Shown here: piece by piece, positions 1-8,054 of the stretch
Position numbering within the stretch: position 1 is the first letter of the stretch
How the letters are laid out: each line of letters opens with the position of its first letter
Made by a program: the position numbers and the translations under genes
Assembly (NCBI GenBank): GCA_964642165.1
Contig: CAZXOC010000060.1
Coordinates: 1 to 30,161, forward strand
From: CAYRVX01 sp964642165
Lineage (GTDB): Bacteria; Planctomycetota; Phycisphaerae; SM23-33
Direction of reading: 5' to 3'
DNA length: 30,161 bases
Notes under the pieces: generated by a model
Told to the model about the DNA's origin: nothing
The model's input: only the letters and a program-made list of their open reading frames with translations
The model's database searches: none

Positions 1-50
1 CTTCCCGTTCCCAGAATCTCGTCAGGAAAACAAGGAACTCGGAAGTAGTA

Positions 51-81
51 ACACAATCAATCAAGACTTATGGCCGTTTCG
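51..81 (+). repeat. 31-bp repeat, copy 1 (inverted partner at 29608-29638)
   Basis: These 31 bases are identical to the reverse complement of 29608-29638, about 29.5 kb away, and both flanks diverge immediately. Both copies are in non-coding, locally AT-richer DNA. The repeat begins acacaatcaatcaagactta. It could be the end of a mobile element, a dispersed intergenic repeat or a protein-binding site. Identity is seen directly; its nature is unknown. Confidence 0.9.
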
Positions 82-294
82 CGGGGCGCGGTGCGGCGCG
101 GCAGGCCCGACGAGAATTTCGTCGGAAAGCCCGAAAAGTGTCGCGCAACGGCGCGCTCAGGCCCGGCGGAGCCGCCGGGGCGGGGCGAAATTACCCGCGC
201 CCATCGAAGTCCACCCAGTCTCCGTGCGTGGCGTGCCACCGGCGCCACCGGGCGTGCAGGTCGGCAGCGACGCGAGAAAAACGGCAGAATCCCC

Positions 295-322
295 TTGACG
301 CAGCGCCGCCGCGTGCAACAAT
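295..322 (+). promoter_or_regulatory. Possible sigma70 promoter with extended -10
   Basis: TTGACG (295-300) is followed after 16 bases by AACAAT (317-322), with TG at 314-315 as in an extended -10. Transcription would begin near 329 and leave a leader of about 375 bases before the first gene at 706, unusually long for this window. The -10 is weak, so this is tentative. Confidence 0.3.
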
Positions 323-705
323 TCCATCGGAAGAGCGCGTTGCGCAAGCAGCGGAGAACGCTCAGCCAAGGTGCCGAATGAGCCTCTTTTGCCGAGTCCT
401 GAACGAACGGTAGTTCGAGCTTCCGCGGGAGGAGTGTGCGCCCACGCGTGGCGCGCGCTCGACGCGGGCGGATTCGGCACGCCCTTCTGCATCGTGGCTG
501 AGCGATTGTCTTTCCAGACCCCCCAGGCCGCGATCCCAACAGGCCGCTCCTGATTCCCCTCGCGTCGATCCGCCCGGCGGCTCCCCGACGAGGCCCAGGC
601 CCCCTCCCGCCCACGCGACAAACAGGCGCCGGCTGCGGCCACCCCGTGCGGGGCGGAGCGGCCGGAGAGAGACGCGGATCCACGTTGGATGTCAGAGGAA
701 CCGTC

Positions 706-2349
706 ATGAACGCATTGCTGGGAAAGATCACGAAGGTCAGGGAATCGAGAGGCTCAAGCCGCCCGGGTGAGCGGCTGCACCGGCTGGCCGTGTCGTTCAA
801 GCCGGTCTGCATCATGCCCAGCCGCACGAAGTCGCCGGAATGGCTCAAGGACCAGGAGCTGAAGGTCACCCGCCGCGTGGCGGACGTGCGCGAGATCGGC
901 AACGTCGGCGACAGCCTCGTGCTCACGCCGGGCGAGTCGTCGCGGTGGCTGTTTCCGCTGGAGGTCGAGCCGGTGGTGGCGTACGGCGCGCTGCCGCCGC
1001 GGCTGACGCTGACGCTGCGCTGGTGGAAGACCGCCAAGCCGGGCGAGTTCACCGTCTGCGCGAACGGGCGCCGCCGCACGGGCAGGTTCACCGCATCGCG
1101 CCCGGGCGGGCGGAGACCGTCGCGGGCCGCCGGCCGGGGCGCGAGAAAACCTACGACCTTCCGCGCCACCGTCGCCACAAAGCCGTTCTTCGACGGCGAG
1201 CCCTCGCTGCCGGTGGAGTTCGAGGTCACCTTCGACAAGCTCAAGGCCGGCTGCACCGTCCTGCCCGCCGAAGGCTGCTGCTTCGCCCGGCTGCAGACGC
1301 CGCAGGGCCGGCGCCACCGCGTGGAGAGCCACTGGTACGCCGTGGACGTCTGCCCCGAGTGGGGCGGCGGGGGCATTGCCGGCCTGTTCGAGAAGGGCCG
1401 CGGCGTCGACCACTTCCGCGCCACCGGCGAGCTGATCCAGGAGGTCTTCCACCAGGGCGGGCATCGCGACCGCGTGGAGATCGGCTGGTCGGACAAGCTG
1501 CGTCGCGTGAGCATGCCCTGCGTCACCGCCCGCCGCGAGGACCGCGCGACCCGCCTCTGCCTGGAGGGGGTCGTGGACGAGGGTGCCGGCGTTCGCACGA
1601 CCGTGACCTACACCGTCTTCGACCGCCTGCCGCTCCTGCTCCTTCAGCGCGACGTCCTGCGCCACAAGCCCAGGAAGAAGGACGACAAGAAGGACGACGA
1701 CAAGAAGCCCGCCGAGCCCGTGGACGACATGATGCGCATGGCGCTGGGGTTCCGCGCGGCGTACCTCGTCGAGAAGAACGCCCGGTCGGGCAGCCGCATC
1801 CTCTCCGTCGACGGCGACCGGTTCGCCGTGCTGCGCTACACGCAGATGCACGAGCGGATCTGGAACCGCTGGCGCCTCGCCGGCGGGTGGGCCGTCGCCG
1901 AGCACCCCGCGCGCCGCGAGTGCATGCTGTACCTGCTGGACCCCCACGACCCGCCCGTCCTGGGCAGCTGGCTGGGCGACCGCGTGGTGACGCTGGAGCC
2001 GAGCTGGCTGGCGCGCCCGGTCCGCCCGTCGGGCGGGATCGGCTTCGCCGCGGCGATCTGCGCGGGCGAGCTGTGCGGGGCCGGGGCCGCCGGCGCGTGG
2101 GTGGCCCTTCGCCGGCCGGGCGAACCGGGCGGCGTGACCTGCGCGCTGGTCGGTCGCTTCCGCGACGCGCCCGCCCCGGGGGAGGCCGAATTTGGCCTTG
2201 GCCGGTCCCGCGCCGCGGCGGCGATCGAACGCCTGCTGCTGCCCGGCGTCGGCGAGGTGCACGTGGCGAGCGCCCACGTGCCCACCGGACGGATGAGCCA
2301 CGCCTTCACCGCAACCGCGGGGGGCATCCCCGCGAGGAGACCGACATGA
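706..2349 (+). CDS. Unrecognised conserved-looking protein, first gene of a gamma-glutamyl operon
   Basis: I do not recognise this 547-residue protein. The start at 706 is preferred over an upstream in-frame codon at 646 because an AGAGGA Shine-Dalgarno site lies at 694-699. The protein looks beta-rich, has no signal peptide or membrane segment, and carries a charged Lys/Asp run near residues 325-338 (encoded around 1672-1710). Residues about 125-155 are abnormally rich in Arg, Gly and Pro, and the same DNA reads more naturally in another frame, so a compensating frameshift pair or sequence error is possible there. Its stop overlaps the next start (ATGA, 2346-2349), implying translational coupling to the GCS2-type ligase. 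By position it is a partner of the ligase and the C26 hydrolase. No function is assigned. Confidence 0.75.
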   Translation: MNALLGKITKVRESRGSSRPGERLHRLAVSFKPVCIMPSRTKSPEWLKDQELKVTRRVADVREIGNVGDSLVLTPGESSRWLFPLEVEPVVAYGALPPRLTLTLRWWKTAKPGEFTVCANGRRRTGRFTASRPGGRRPSRAAGRGARKPTTFRATVATKPFFDGEPSLPVEFEVTFDKLKAGCTVLPAEGCCFARLQTPQGRRHRVESHWYAVDVCPEWGGGGIAGLFEKGRGVDHFRATGELIQEVFHQGGHRDRVEIGWSDKLRRVSMPCVTARREDRATRLCLEGVVDEGAGVRTTVTYTVFDRLPLLLLQRDVLRHKPRKKDDKKDDDKKPAEPVDDMMRMALGFRAAYLVEKNARSGSRILSVDGDRFAVLRYTQMHERIWNRWRLAGGWAVAEHPARRECMLYLLDPHDPPVLGSWLGDRVVTLEPSWLARPVRPSGGIGFAAAICAGELCGAGAAGAWVALRRPGEPGGVTCALVGRFRDAPAPGEAEFGLGRSRAAAAIERLLLPGVGEVHVASAHVPTGRMSHAFTATAGGIPARRPT

Positions 2350-3563
2350 GCGTCTTCGAACCAAGGACATTCAGCACGGACTGGGAGGTCATGGTCCTCG
2401 ACCGCCTCGACCGGTGGGTGGAGACGCAGAAGTGCGGGGCCTTCGCCGGCGCGCTGCGCGCCGAGCTGGACCTGCCCATCCACGACGACTGGGACGCGAT
2501 CGAGTTCGGCCTGGGCATCAACCACTCGCTGGGGCAGTTCTGGGACCGCATTCGCCGGGCGACGGACCGGGCCGCGGAGATCGTCCGCGAGTTCGACCTG
2601 GACCTCTTCCCCTGCGCGGCGCATCCCGTCGGCGAGCACTTCAACGCCTCCCACGTCCACGTGGGCAGCATCCACGACGAGGCGCTCGGCATCCACCTGG
2701 AGAACCAGGTGATGCGGTACGTGCCGGCCTTCGCCGCCCTGGCGGCGAACTCGCCGTTCGCCAACTACCGGCGCGGGGAGTGCAAGAGCTACCGCGTCCA
2801 GCACCTGGCGTACGGCTGCACCGAGCCCAGCTCCGTGCGCGACCCGGAGATGAGCCAGTTGACGTGGGGCGGCGATGCGGCCCCGAAGATCTACGGCGCC
2901 CCGACGATGGAGGTGCGGGTCATCGACTGCGCCTCCTCGCGGCGGCTGCTGGCGGAGATGGCCACCTTCATCGCCGCCTTCCTGCACCACCACGGCGAGC
3001 ACGTGCGGAAGAGCCGCCCGACCCGGCAGGAGTACCGCGAGTCCATGACGAACCGCTGGGCCGCCGCCCGCCACGGCATGCAGGCGACGTTCCTCTGGGA
3101 CGGCAGGCCCCGCCCGGTGGTCGAGATCCTCGACGAGATGCTCGACGACTGCCGCGACGCGCTCGCCCGGCTCCAGGCCAAGCGCCGCGACCTCGCCCTG
3201 GTCCGCCGGATGATCCGCAAGCGCCTCTGCCAGGCCGACTTCGCCCTCCGGCTCGGCGAACGCTACGCCGACCCGTACCTGCTGGCCGGGGCGTACGCCA
3301 AGCTCGTGCGGCACTGGGACGTCTTCGACGAGTACCTCGCCCGCGCGGCCGCGCTGGAGCCTGCCCCCGCGCCCGACCAGCGCGCCATCCTCGCCGCGCA
3401 CCTCGGGTACGTCGGCGAGGGCACCCACGCCTACCGGGTCCGCGAGGCGATGTACTACCCCGCACCCGTCGCCGACGAGCTGGTCGAGCGGATGATCGGC
3501 AAGGGCCTGGTCACGCGGGAGGTGACGGCCACCCGAGGCACGCTGCTGCATCGGGCGCGGTAG
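2346..3563 (+). CDS. Glutamate-cysteine ligase family 2 (GCS2-type carboxylate-amine ligase)
   Basis: The 405-residue product resembles the GCS2 family, enzymes related to YbdK and plant-type glutamate-cysteine ligase, which use ATP to join the gamma-carboxyl of glutamate to an amine. Family-like features include an early acidic residue (E14 in DWEVMVLD), FGLGINHS (54-61), the His-rich FNASHVHVGS (99-108) and EVRVID further on. At 405 residues it is longer than YbdK-type proteins (about 370); the last roughly 100 residues look like a helical extension. The start overlaps the preceding stop by 4 bp. A C26-type hydrolase follows 113 bp downstream, so the pair probably makes and cleaves a gamma-glutamyl compound. 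The amine acceptor cannot be told from sequence, and a true glutathione route is not implied because no GshB is present. Confidence 0.8.
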   Translation: MSVFEPRTFSTDWEVMVLDRLDRWVETQKCGAFAGALRAELDLPIHDDWDAIEFGLGINHSLGQFWDRIRRATDRAAEIVREFDLDLFPCAAHPVGEHFNASHVHVGSIHDEALGIHLENQVMRYVPAFAALAANSPFANYRRGECKSYRVQHLAYGCTEPSSVRDPEMSQLTWGGDAAPKIYGAPTMEVRVIDCASSRRLLAEMATFIAAFLHHHGEHVRKSRPTRQEYRESMTNRWAAARHGMQATFLWDGRPRPVVEILDEMLDDCRDALARLQAKRRDLALVRRMIRKRLCQADFALRLGERYADPYLLAGAYAKLVRHWDVFDEYLARAAALEPAPAPDQRAILAAHLGYVGEGTHAYRVREAMYYPAPVADELVERMIGKGLVTREVTATRGTLLHRAR

Positions 3564-3607
3564 GCGCCGGCGGACTCCGGGCCGGACGGACGGGCCAAGG
3601 AGCCCCG

Positions 3608-3641
3608 TTGCGGCCGGGAGCGCAACACGGTACGCTCCCGG
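3608..3641 (+). promoter_or_regulatory. Intergenic hairpin overlapping a weak promoter-like sequence
   Basis: A perfect 9-bp inverted repeat (ccgggagcg 3614-3622, cgctcccgg 3633-3641) with a 10-base loop lies 50 bp after the ligase gene. It overlaps a weak promoter match (TTGCGG 3608-3613, 17 bases, TACGCT 3631-3636). A second palindrome, ctcccgcgcgggag, follows at 3645-3658. The hairpin could be an attenuator or processing site between ligase and hydrolase, or part of a local promoter. There is no T-run. Confidence 0.35.
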
Positions 3642-3676
3642 TCGCTCCCGCGCGGGAGGCGGCGGAAGGACCACGT

Positions 3677-4423
3677 ATGCCCAAGCCGATCATCGGGATC
3701 ACGACGGGACGGCGGTACGAGTCGGCCGCCCACAGCAGGCGGCAGCCCCGCATCATGGGCATCCAGTTCGAGTACCCCCAGGCCGTGGAACGGTCGGGCG
3801 GGGCACCGGTCCTGCTGCCGCGGACGAAGGACAAGGACGTCGTCGCGGCGGTGATGGGCGGGGTGGACGGCCTGCTGCTCAGCGGCGGCGGGGACGTCGT
3901 TTCGCTGGCCTACGGCGTCGAGCCGCACCCGGCGAACAAGTACCAGGACCCCGTCCGCGACGCGATGGAGTTCGAGGCCGTCCGCCTCGCCGTCGAGCGC
4001 CGCTTGCCGATCCTGGGCATCTGCCGCGGGATCCAGTCGCTCAACGTGGCCCTGGGCGGGACGCTGATCCAGGACATCCCCGACGAGGTGCCCGGCGCTT
4101 TCCAGCACTACTCCCTGCTCGACCAGGACACCACGCTGGTGCACACCATCGACGTCGAGCCGGACTCGCTGCTGGCCCGCGTGCTCGGCACGACCGAGAC
4201 GACCGTCAATAGCTGGCACCACCAGGCGGTGAAGGACGTGCCGCAGCCCCTGCGCGTCAGCGGCCGGGCGCGCGACGGCGTCATCGAGGGCATCGAGGCC
4301 GCCGACGGGCAGGCCGTCTTGGCCGTCCAGTGCCACCCCGAGGCCTGCTGCGAGGACTACCCGCTGTTCCAGAGGCTCTTCGACTGGCTCGTGGCGGAGG
4401 CGGCCGAGCGGCGCACGGGCTGA
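3677..4423 (+). CDS. Gamma-glutamyl-gamma-aminobutyrate hydrolase-like peptidase C26
   Basis: The 248-residue protein is a class I glutamine-amidotransferase-fold hydrolase of the PuuD/peptidase C26 type, which cleaves gamma-glutamyl amide bonds. The nucleophile is C116 in LGICRGIQSLN, and the other triad members are H220 and E222 in QCHPEA. The length matches PuuD-like enzymes. A GGAAGGA-type ribosome site (3663-3669) supports the ATG at 3677. It follows the GCS2-type ligase on the same strand, so the likely substrate is a gamma-glutamyl product of that ligase or a polyamine-derived gamma-glutamyl compound. The PuuD name is not assigned because no other puu gene is nearby. It appears cytoplasmic, with no signal peptide. 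Confidence 0.88.
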   Translation: MPKPIIGITTGRRYESAAHSRRQPRIMGIQFEYPQAVERSGGAPVLLPRTKDKDVVAAVMGGVDGLLLSGGGDVVSLAYGVEPHPANKYQDPVRDAMEFEAVRLAVERRLPILGICRGIQSLNVALGGTLIQDIPDEVPGAFQHYSLLDQDTTLVHTIDVEPDSLLARVLGTTETTVNSWHHQAVKDVPQPLRVSGRARDGVIEGIEAADGQAVLAVQCHPEACCEDYPLFQRLFDWLVAEAAERRTG

Positions 4424-4577
4424 GGGGCTCGGGGGGGAGACAGTTTTCCTGGGAAATCTGGAATAACCGGCGCCATAAGGCGTTATCCTGTCCACGCGGG
4501 CGGGGCCCGCCAGGGGCTCTACTGCGCCGGTAGAGGTGCTGTGCCCGCAAGGGACGTCCATCGACAAAGGAGCAGCC

Positions 4578-6314
4578 ATGAGAACGCTCTTCGCGATCCT
4601 CCTGTCGGCAATGGTGCTCGCCGCGACCGCATGGGGGCAGGCCAAGCGAGCCCCTGGCGCCAAGCCCGCCAAGCCCGCCAAGCCCCCCCGGTCGGTTCCG
4701 GACGTGGCCAAGGGCCCCGTCGACCCCTACGAGTCCACGGGCGAGCGCGCGCGGTTCTTCAAGGCCGCCGGCGCGGACAACGAGCTGGATGCCAAGGAGT
4801 TCCAGGCCGCCAAGGGCAAGAAGGACAGCTTCGTCCGCATCTTCGACCAGTGGGAGGCGATGCTGACCTTCGACAAGGACAAGAACAAGCAGATCGACTG
4901 GTTCGAGGCCGACGCGTACCGGCGCAGCATCCGGCAGCGCGTGCTGAAGGCCTTCGACGCCGACAAGAACAACCAGCTCAAGGGCGACGAGCGGAACAAG
5001 GCCAACGCCCTGCTGGCCAGGGGGCGGCTGCCCATGGAGCCCAAGAGCGGCAAGGGCGGCCCGCGCGGGCGATTCTCCGGCGGCAGCCGGGGCGGCCGGG
5101 ACGGCCAGCGGGGCCGAGGCGGGGAAGGCGACCGCGGGCGCGACGACCGCGGGCGGATCGACGAGCAGCGCTTGGCCGCGATGGAGAGGGCCCGCGAGCA
5201 GCAGGCCATGAGGGAACAGGCCCGGGAGGACCAGGCTCGGGCCGCGGCCGAGAGGGCCCGGGACGCGGCCGAGGAGGCCCGCGCGAAGGCCCGCGAGGAG
5301 TGGATGCGGCGGCGTCACGACCGGGACCGCGACGGCGAGCTGAACGACGAGGAGCGCCGGGCCATGCAGGCCGAACGCGCCCAGCAGGAAGAGCGGATGC
5401 GGAAGTACCGCGAGCAGGCCGAACAGCGCCGCCGCGAGATGACCGACAAGTACGACAAGGACGGCGACGGGAAGATCTCCGACGACGAGCGCCGGGCCAT
5501 GTACCAGACGATGCAGGAGGAGGCGGCCCGGCGGCGTCACGATCGGGACGGCGACGGCGAGCTGAACGAGCAGGAGCGGGGGGCCATGCAGGCCGAACGC
5601 GCCGAGCAGGAACGCCGACGCCAGGCCTCGCGCGAACGCTGGGAAGGCCTCCGCGCCCAGGTGGACACGAACAAGGACGGGCAGACCTCTCGCGAGGAGT
5701 GGCAGGCCTACGGCAAGAAGCGGCAGGCGCGGTACGACACGGACGGCGACGGCAAGCTGTCGTCCGAGGAACGCGCCGCCATGGGCCGGGCCATGCGGGA
5801 GCAGTGGCTGACCCGCATGCACGACCGGAACCGCGACGGCAAGCTCGACGAGCAGGAGCGGGCAGCCATGGAGGCCGACCGGACCCGGCAGGAAGAGCGC
5901 GCCCGGACCATGCGCGAGCGGAACCAGAAGATGCGCAGCGAGGCCGACGCCGACGGCAACGGCGAGACCAGCCGCGAGGAATGGGGCGCGTACTGGCGCA
6001 CGCAGCGGGAGAAGTACGACGAGGACAAGGACGGCCAGCTCAGCACCGAGGAACGGTCCCGCATGATGCGGGAGATGTACGGCGGGTCCATGCCCTTCGT
6101 CCGGTTCCGGCGCGGCGGCGGCCAGGGGGGCGGTGGCCGGCCCGGCAACGTCCGGCGCCGAGGCAACCAGCGCGGCAACAACCAGCGCCGCGGCAACCGG
6201 GGCGGCGGGCAGTCGATGATCCGGATCCGGTCCTCCGACGGCGAGACGGTCTACGCCGGCGAGGACGGCTCGGCCACCGTGGTCGTGCGGACGCGGATCA
6301 GGCAGAACGACTGA
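4578..6314 (+). CDS. Exported protein with ten EF-hand calcium-binding loops
   Basis: This 578-residue protein begins with a clear signal peptide (hydrophobic residues 4-20, then GQA), so it is probably exported. Ten EF-hand loops of the DxDxDG type lie near residues 98, 131, 250, 293, 323, 363, 387, 415, 456 and 480, for example YDKDGDGKISDDE and YDTDGDGKLSSEE. Between residues 155 and 250 is a highly charged Arg/Glu/Ala stretch likely to form a helix or coiled coil. The C-terminal part (about 515-555) is Gly/Arg/Asn-rich and disordered. The ATG at 4578 follows AAAGGAG (4566-4572); an earlier in-frame ATG lacks a signal-peptide context. Such multi-EF-hand exported proteins are common in Planctomycetota. 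A calcium-dependent structural or surface role is inferred; no catalytic domain is seen. Confidence 0.85.
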   Translation: MRTLFAILLSAMVLAATAWGQAKRAPGAKPAKPAKPPRSVPDVAKGPVDPYESTGERARFFKAAGADNELDAKEFQAAKGKKDSFVRIFDQWEAMLTFDKDKNKQIDWFEADAYRRSIRQRVLKAFDADKNNQLKGDERNKANALLARGRLPMEPKSGKGGPRGRFSGGSRGGRDGQRGRGGEGDRGRDDRGRIDEQRLAAMERAREQQAMREQAREDQARAAAERARDAAEEARAKAREEWMRRRHDRDRDGELNDEERRAMQAERAQQEERMRKYREQAEQRRREMTDKYDKDGDGKISDDERRAMYQTMQEEAARRRHDRDGDGELNEQERGAMQAERAEQERRRQASRERWEGLRAQVDTNKDGQTSREEWQAYGKKRQARYDTDGDGKLSSEERAAMGRAMREQWLTRMHDRNRDGKLDEQERAAMEADRTRQEERARTMRERNQKMRSEADADGNGETSREEWGAYWRTQREKYDEDKDGQLSTEERSRMMREMYGGSMPFVRFRRGGGQGGGGRPGNVRRRGNQRGNNQRRGNRGGGQSMIRIRSSDGETVYAGEDGSATVVVRTRIRQND

Positions 6315-6360
6315 CCTGCCGCCGGACCGCCGCGGGAAGACCACCGACAAGCCGTACGCA

Positions 6361-6395
6361 GGGCCCACGCGCGCCCGCAGCGCGCCGGTGGGCCC
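6361..6395 (+). terminator. Strong GC hairpin after the EF-hand gene
   Basis: Arms gggcccac (6361-6368) and gtgggccc (6388-6395) pair perfectly, and gcgcgc (6369-6374) pairs with gcgcgc (6380-6385), leaving a five-base loop and a two-base bulge. It lies 47 bp after the EF-hand stop and before a strong promoter, the expected place for a terminator. No T-run follows, so it may work with Rho or simply protect the 3' end. Confidence 0.55.
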
Positions 6396-6430
6396 GCGGC
6401 GTGCGCAGGCGGCCCCGGGGTCCGGCCCGT

Positions 6431-6460
6431 TTGACACGCCCGGCGCGCGGGGGGTAGAAT
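6431..6460 (+). promoter_or_regulatory. Sigma70 promoter of the beta-CASP nuclease gene
   Basis: TTGACA (6431-6436, perfect) and TAGAAT (6455-6460) are separated by 18 bases. Transcription should begin near 6467, so the in-frame ATG at 6470 would have almost no leader. This favours the ATG at 6500 as the true start. Confidence 0.75.
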
Positions 6461-6499
6461 CCCCGCGTCATGTTCGGCTGGTTACGGAAGATCATAGGC

Positions 6500-7906
6500 A
6501 TGCGCATCAAGATCACGTTTCTCGGGGCGGCGCAGAACGTCACGGGCTCGCGCTTCCTGGTCGAGGCCAACGGCGCTCGCGTGCTGGTCGAGTGCGGGCT
6601 GTACCAGGAGCGCCAACTGCGCGGGCGCAACTGGGACCCGTTCCCCTTCCCCCCCAAGCAGATCGACGCCGTGCTGCTGACCCACGCGCACCTGGACCAC
6701 TGCGGGCTGCTGCCCAAGCTGGTGCGGGAGGGCTTCGGCGGGAAGGTTCACTGCACGCCCGCGACGGCGGAGATCGCGCGGATCATCCTGCTGGACTCGG
6801 CGCACATCCAGGAGGAGGACGCGGCCTACAAGCGGAAGCGCCACCGCCGGGAGAAGCGCAAGGGCCCGCACCCCTACGAGCCGCTCTACACGACGGAGGA
6901 CGCGGATCGCGTCTCGTCGCACTTCGCGCGGGTGGGGTACGGGCGCCCGGTGCAGGTCGCCCGCGGCATGACGGCGACGTTCCACGACGCCGGGCACGTC
7001 TTCGGGTCGTCGATGATCACGCTGACCGTCGAGGCCGACGGCGAGCGCCGGACGATCCTCTTCTCCGGCGACGTGGGGCGCAAGCACCAGCCCATCCTGG
7101 AGGACCCGACGACCTTCGACCGCGCCGACTACGTGTTGATCGAAAGCACCTACGGCGACCGCGACCACCAGGCGGCCGACGACGTCGCCGAGGCGCTGGC
7201 CGAGGCAATCCAGCTCACCGTCGAGGCGGGCGGCAACGTCGTGATTCCCGCCTTCGCCCTGGAGCGGTCGCAGAACATCCTGTACCACCTGAACGAGCTG
7301 CGGCTGGCGCGGCGCATCCCGCCCCTGCTGGTCTTCCTCGACAGCCCCATGGCCATTCGCATCACGGAGGTCTTCGAGAAGCACCCCGAGCTGTTCGACG
7401 ACGAGATGGACGAGCGCATCCGGCAGGAGCTGTCCCCGTTCGACCTGGCCGGCCTGAAGATGACGCGGACCGTCGACGAGTCCAAGAGCATCAACCGGAT
7501 CCGCGGCACGGTGATCGTCCTGGCCGGGTCGGGCATGTGCACCGGCGGGCGGGTCAAGCACCACCTGGTGAACAACCTCTCGCGCCCGGAGAGCACGATC
7601 CTGTTCGTCGGCTACCAGGCGGTGGGCACGCTCGGGCGCCGGATCGTCGACGGGGCGCGGGAGGTGAGGATCCACGGCGAGACGCGCCCCGTGCGGGCGA
7701 AGGTGATCCGCATCCACGGCTTCAGCGCCCACGCCGACCGCAACGAGCTGTGGCAGTGGCTCGGCACCCTCAAGACGCCCCCGCGCGGCGTCTTCGTCGT
7801 GCACGGCGACGCCGACGCCGCCCGGGCCTTCGGCGGGTTCCTTCGCGAGAAGAGCGGCTGGCCGGTCACCGTGCCGGAATACCAGGATGAGGTCGTGCTG
7901 GATTGA
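6500..7906 (+). CDS. Beta-CASP metallo-beta-lactamase ribonuclease (CPSF73-like)
   Basis: The 468-residue protein has the metallo-beta-lactamase zinc motif HAHLDH (62-67), a second histidine motif in DAGHVFGSS, the beta-CASP signature SGMCTGGRVKHHL and the C-terminal GFSAHADRNEL of the RMMBL region. This architecture and length are those of bacterial and archaeal CPSF73/Ysh1-like RNA nucleases, which process or degrade RNA in the cytoplasm using two zinc ions. The start at 6500 is chosen because the promoter at 6431-6460 would start transcription only about three bases before the upstream ATG at 6470, and because homologues usually begin directly with the first strand (MRIKITFLG). GGAAG at 6485-6489 is a possible ribosome site. 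It appears to be a single-gene transcript. Confidence 0.92.
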   Translation: MRIKITFLGAAQNVTGSRFLVEANGARVLVECGLYQERQLRGRNWDPFPFPPKQIDAVLLTHAHLDHCGLLPKLVREGFGGKVHCTPATAEIARIILLDSAHIQEEDAAYKRKRHRREKRKGPHPYEPLYTTEDADRVSSHFARVGYGRPVQVARGMTATFHDAGHVFGSSMITLTVEADGERRTILFSGDVGRKHQPILEDPTTFDRADYVLIESTYGDRDHQAADDVAEALAEAIQLTVEAGGNVVIPAFALERSQNILYHLNELRLARRIPPLLVFLDSPMAIRITEVFEKHPELFDDEMDERIRQELSPFDLAGLKMTRTVDESKSINRIRGTVIVLAGSGMCTGGRVKHHLVNNLSRPESTILFVGYQAVGTLGRRIVDGAREVRIHGETRPVRAKVIRIHGFSAHADRNELWQWLGTLKTPPRGVFVVHGDADAARAFGGFLREKSGWPVTVPEYQDEVVLD

Positions 7907-7922
7907 CGCGCCGCCCCCGCGC

Positions 7923-7940
7923 GCGGGCCGGCGCGCCCGC
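7923..7940 (+). terminator. Possible terminator hairpin
   Basis: gcgggc (7923-7928) and gcccgc (7935-7940) form a 6-bp stem with a 6-base loop, 17 bp after the nuclease stop. There is no T-run. In such GC-rich DNA this could be coincidental. Confidence 0.3.
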
Positions 7941-7950
7941 CCACGCAGCG

Positions 7951-7979
7951 TTGACGCGTTCGGGGCGGCCCGCTAGCAT
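7951..7979 (+). promoter_or_regulatory. Sigma70 promoter of the 725-aa membrane protein gene
   Basis: TTGACG (7951-7956) and TAGCAT (7974-7979) are separated by 17 bases. Expected transcription start is near 7986, giving a leader of about 70 bases to the ATG at 8055. Confidence 0.6.
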
Positions 7980-8054
7980 GCGGGCGGCGATCTCTCGCGC
8001 AGTTCCACGGCACGGTTACGGTGGTCCCCCACCGGCAGGGAAGAGGCACCTGGC

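Larger units (their letters stand above)
1..705. other. Intergenic region, no convincing gene
   Basis: No open frame here has a good start, codon bias or recognisable protein. The first 60 bases are clearly more AT-rich than the rest; in frame 1 they read as about 15 codons ending at a TAG (46-48), which could be the tail of an upstream gene, but this cannot be supported. The region holds one copy of a 31-bp repeat (51-81), a 7-bp hairpin with a 5-base loop (107-125, arms ccgacga/tcgtcgg), a GC palindrome (163-178) and one possible promoter (295-322). Confidence 0.6.

Noticed and set aside
6470..6499. Upstream ATG as start of the beta-CASP nuclease
   Set aside because: The promoter -10 ends at 6460, so this codon would sit almost at the transcription start; the ATG at 6500 fits the family better.
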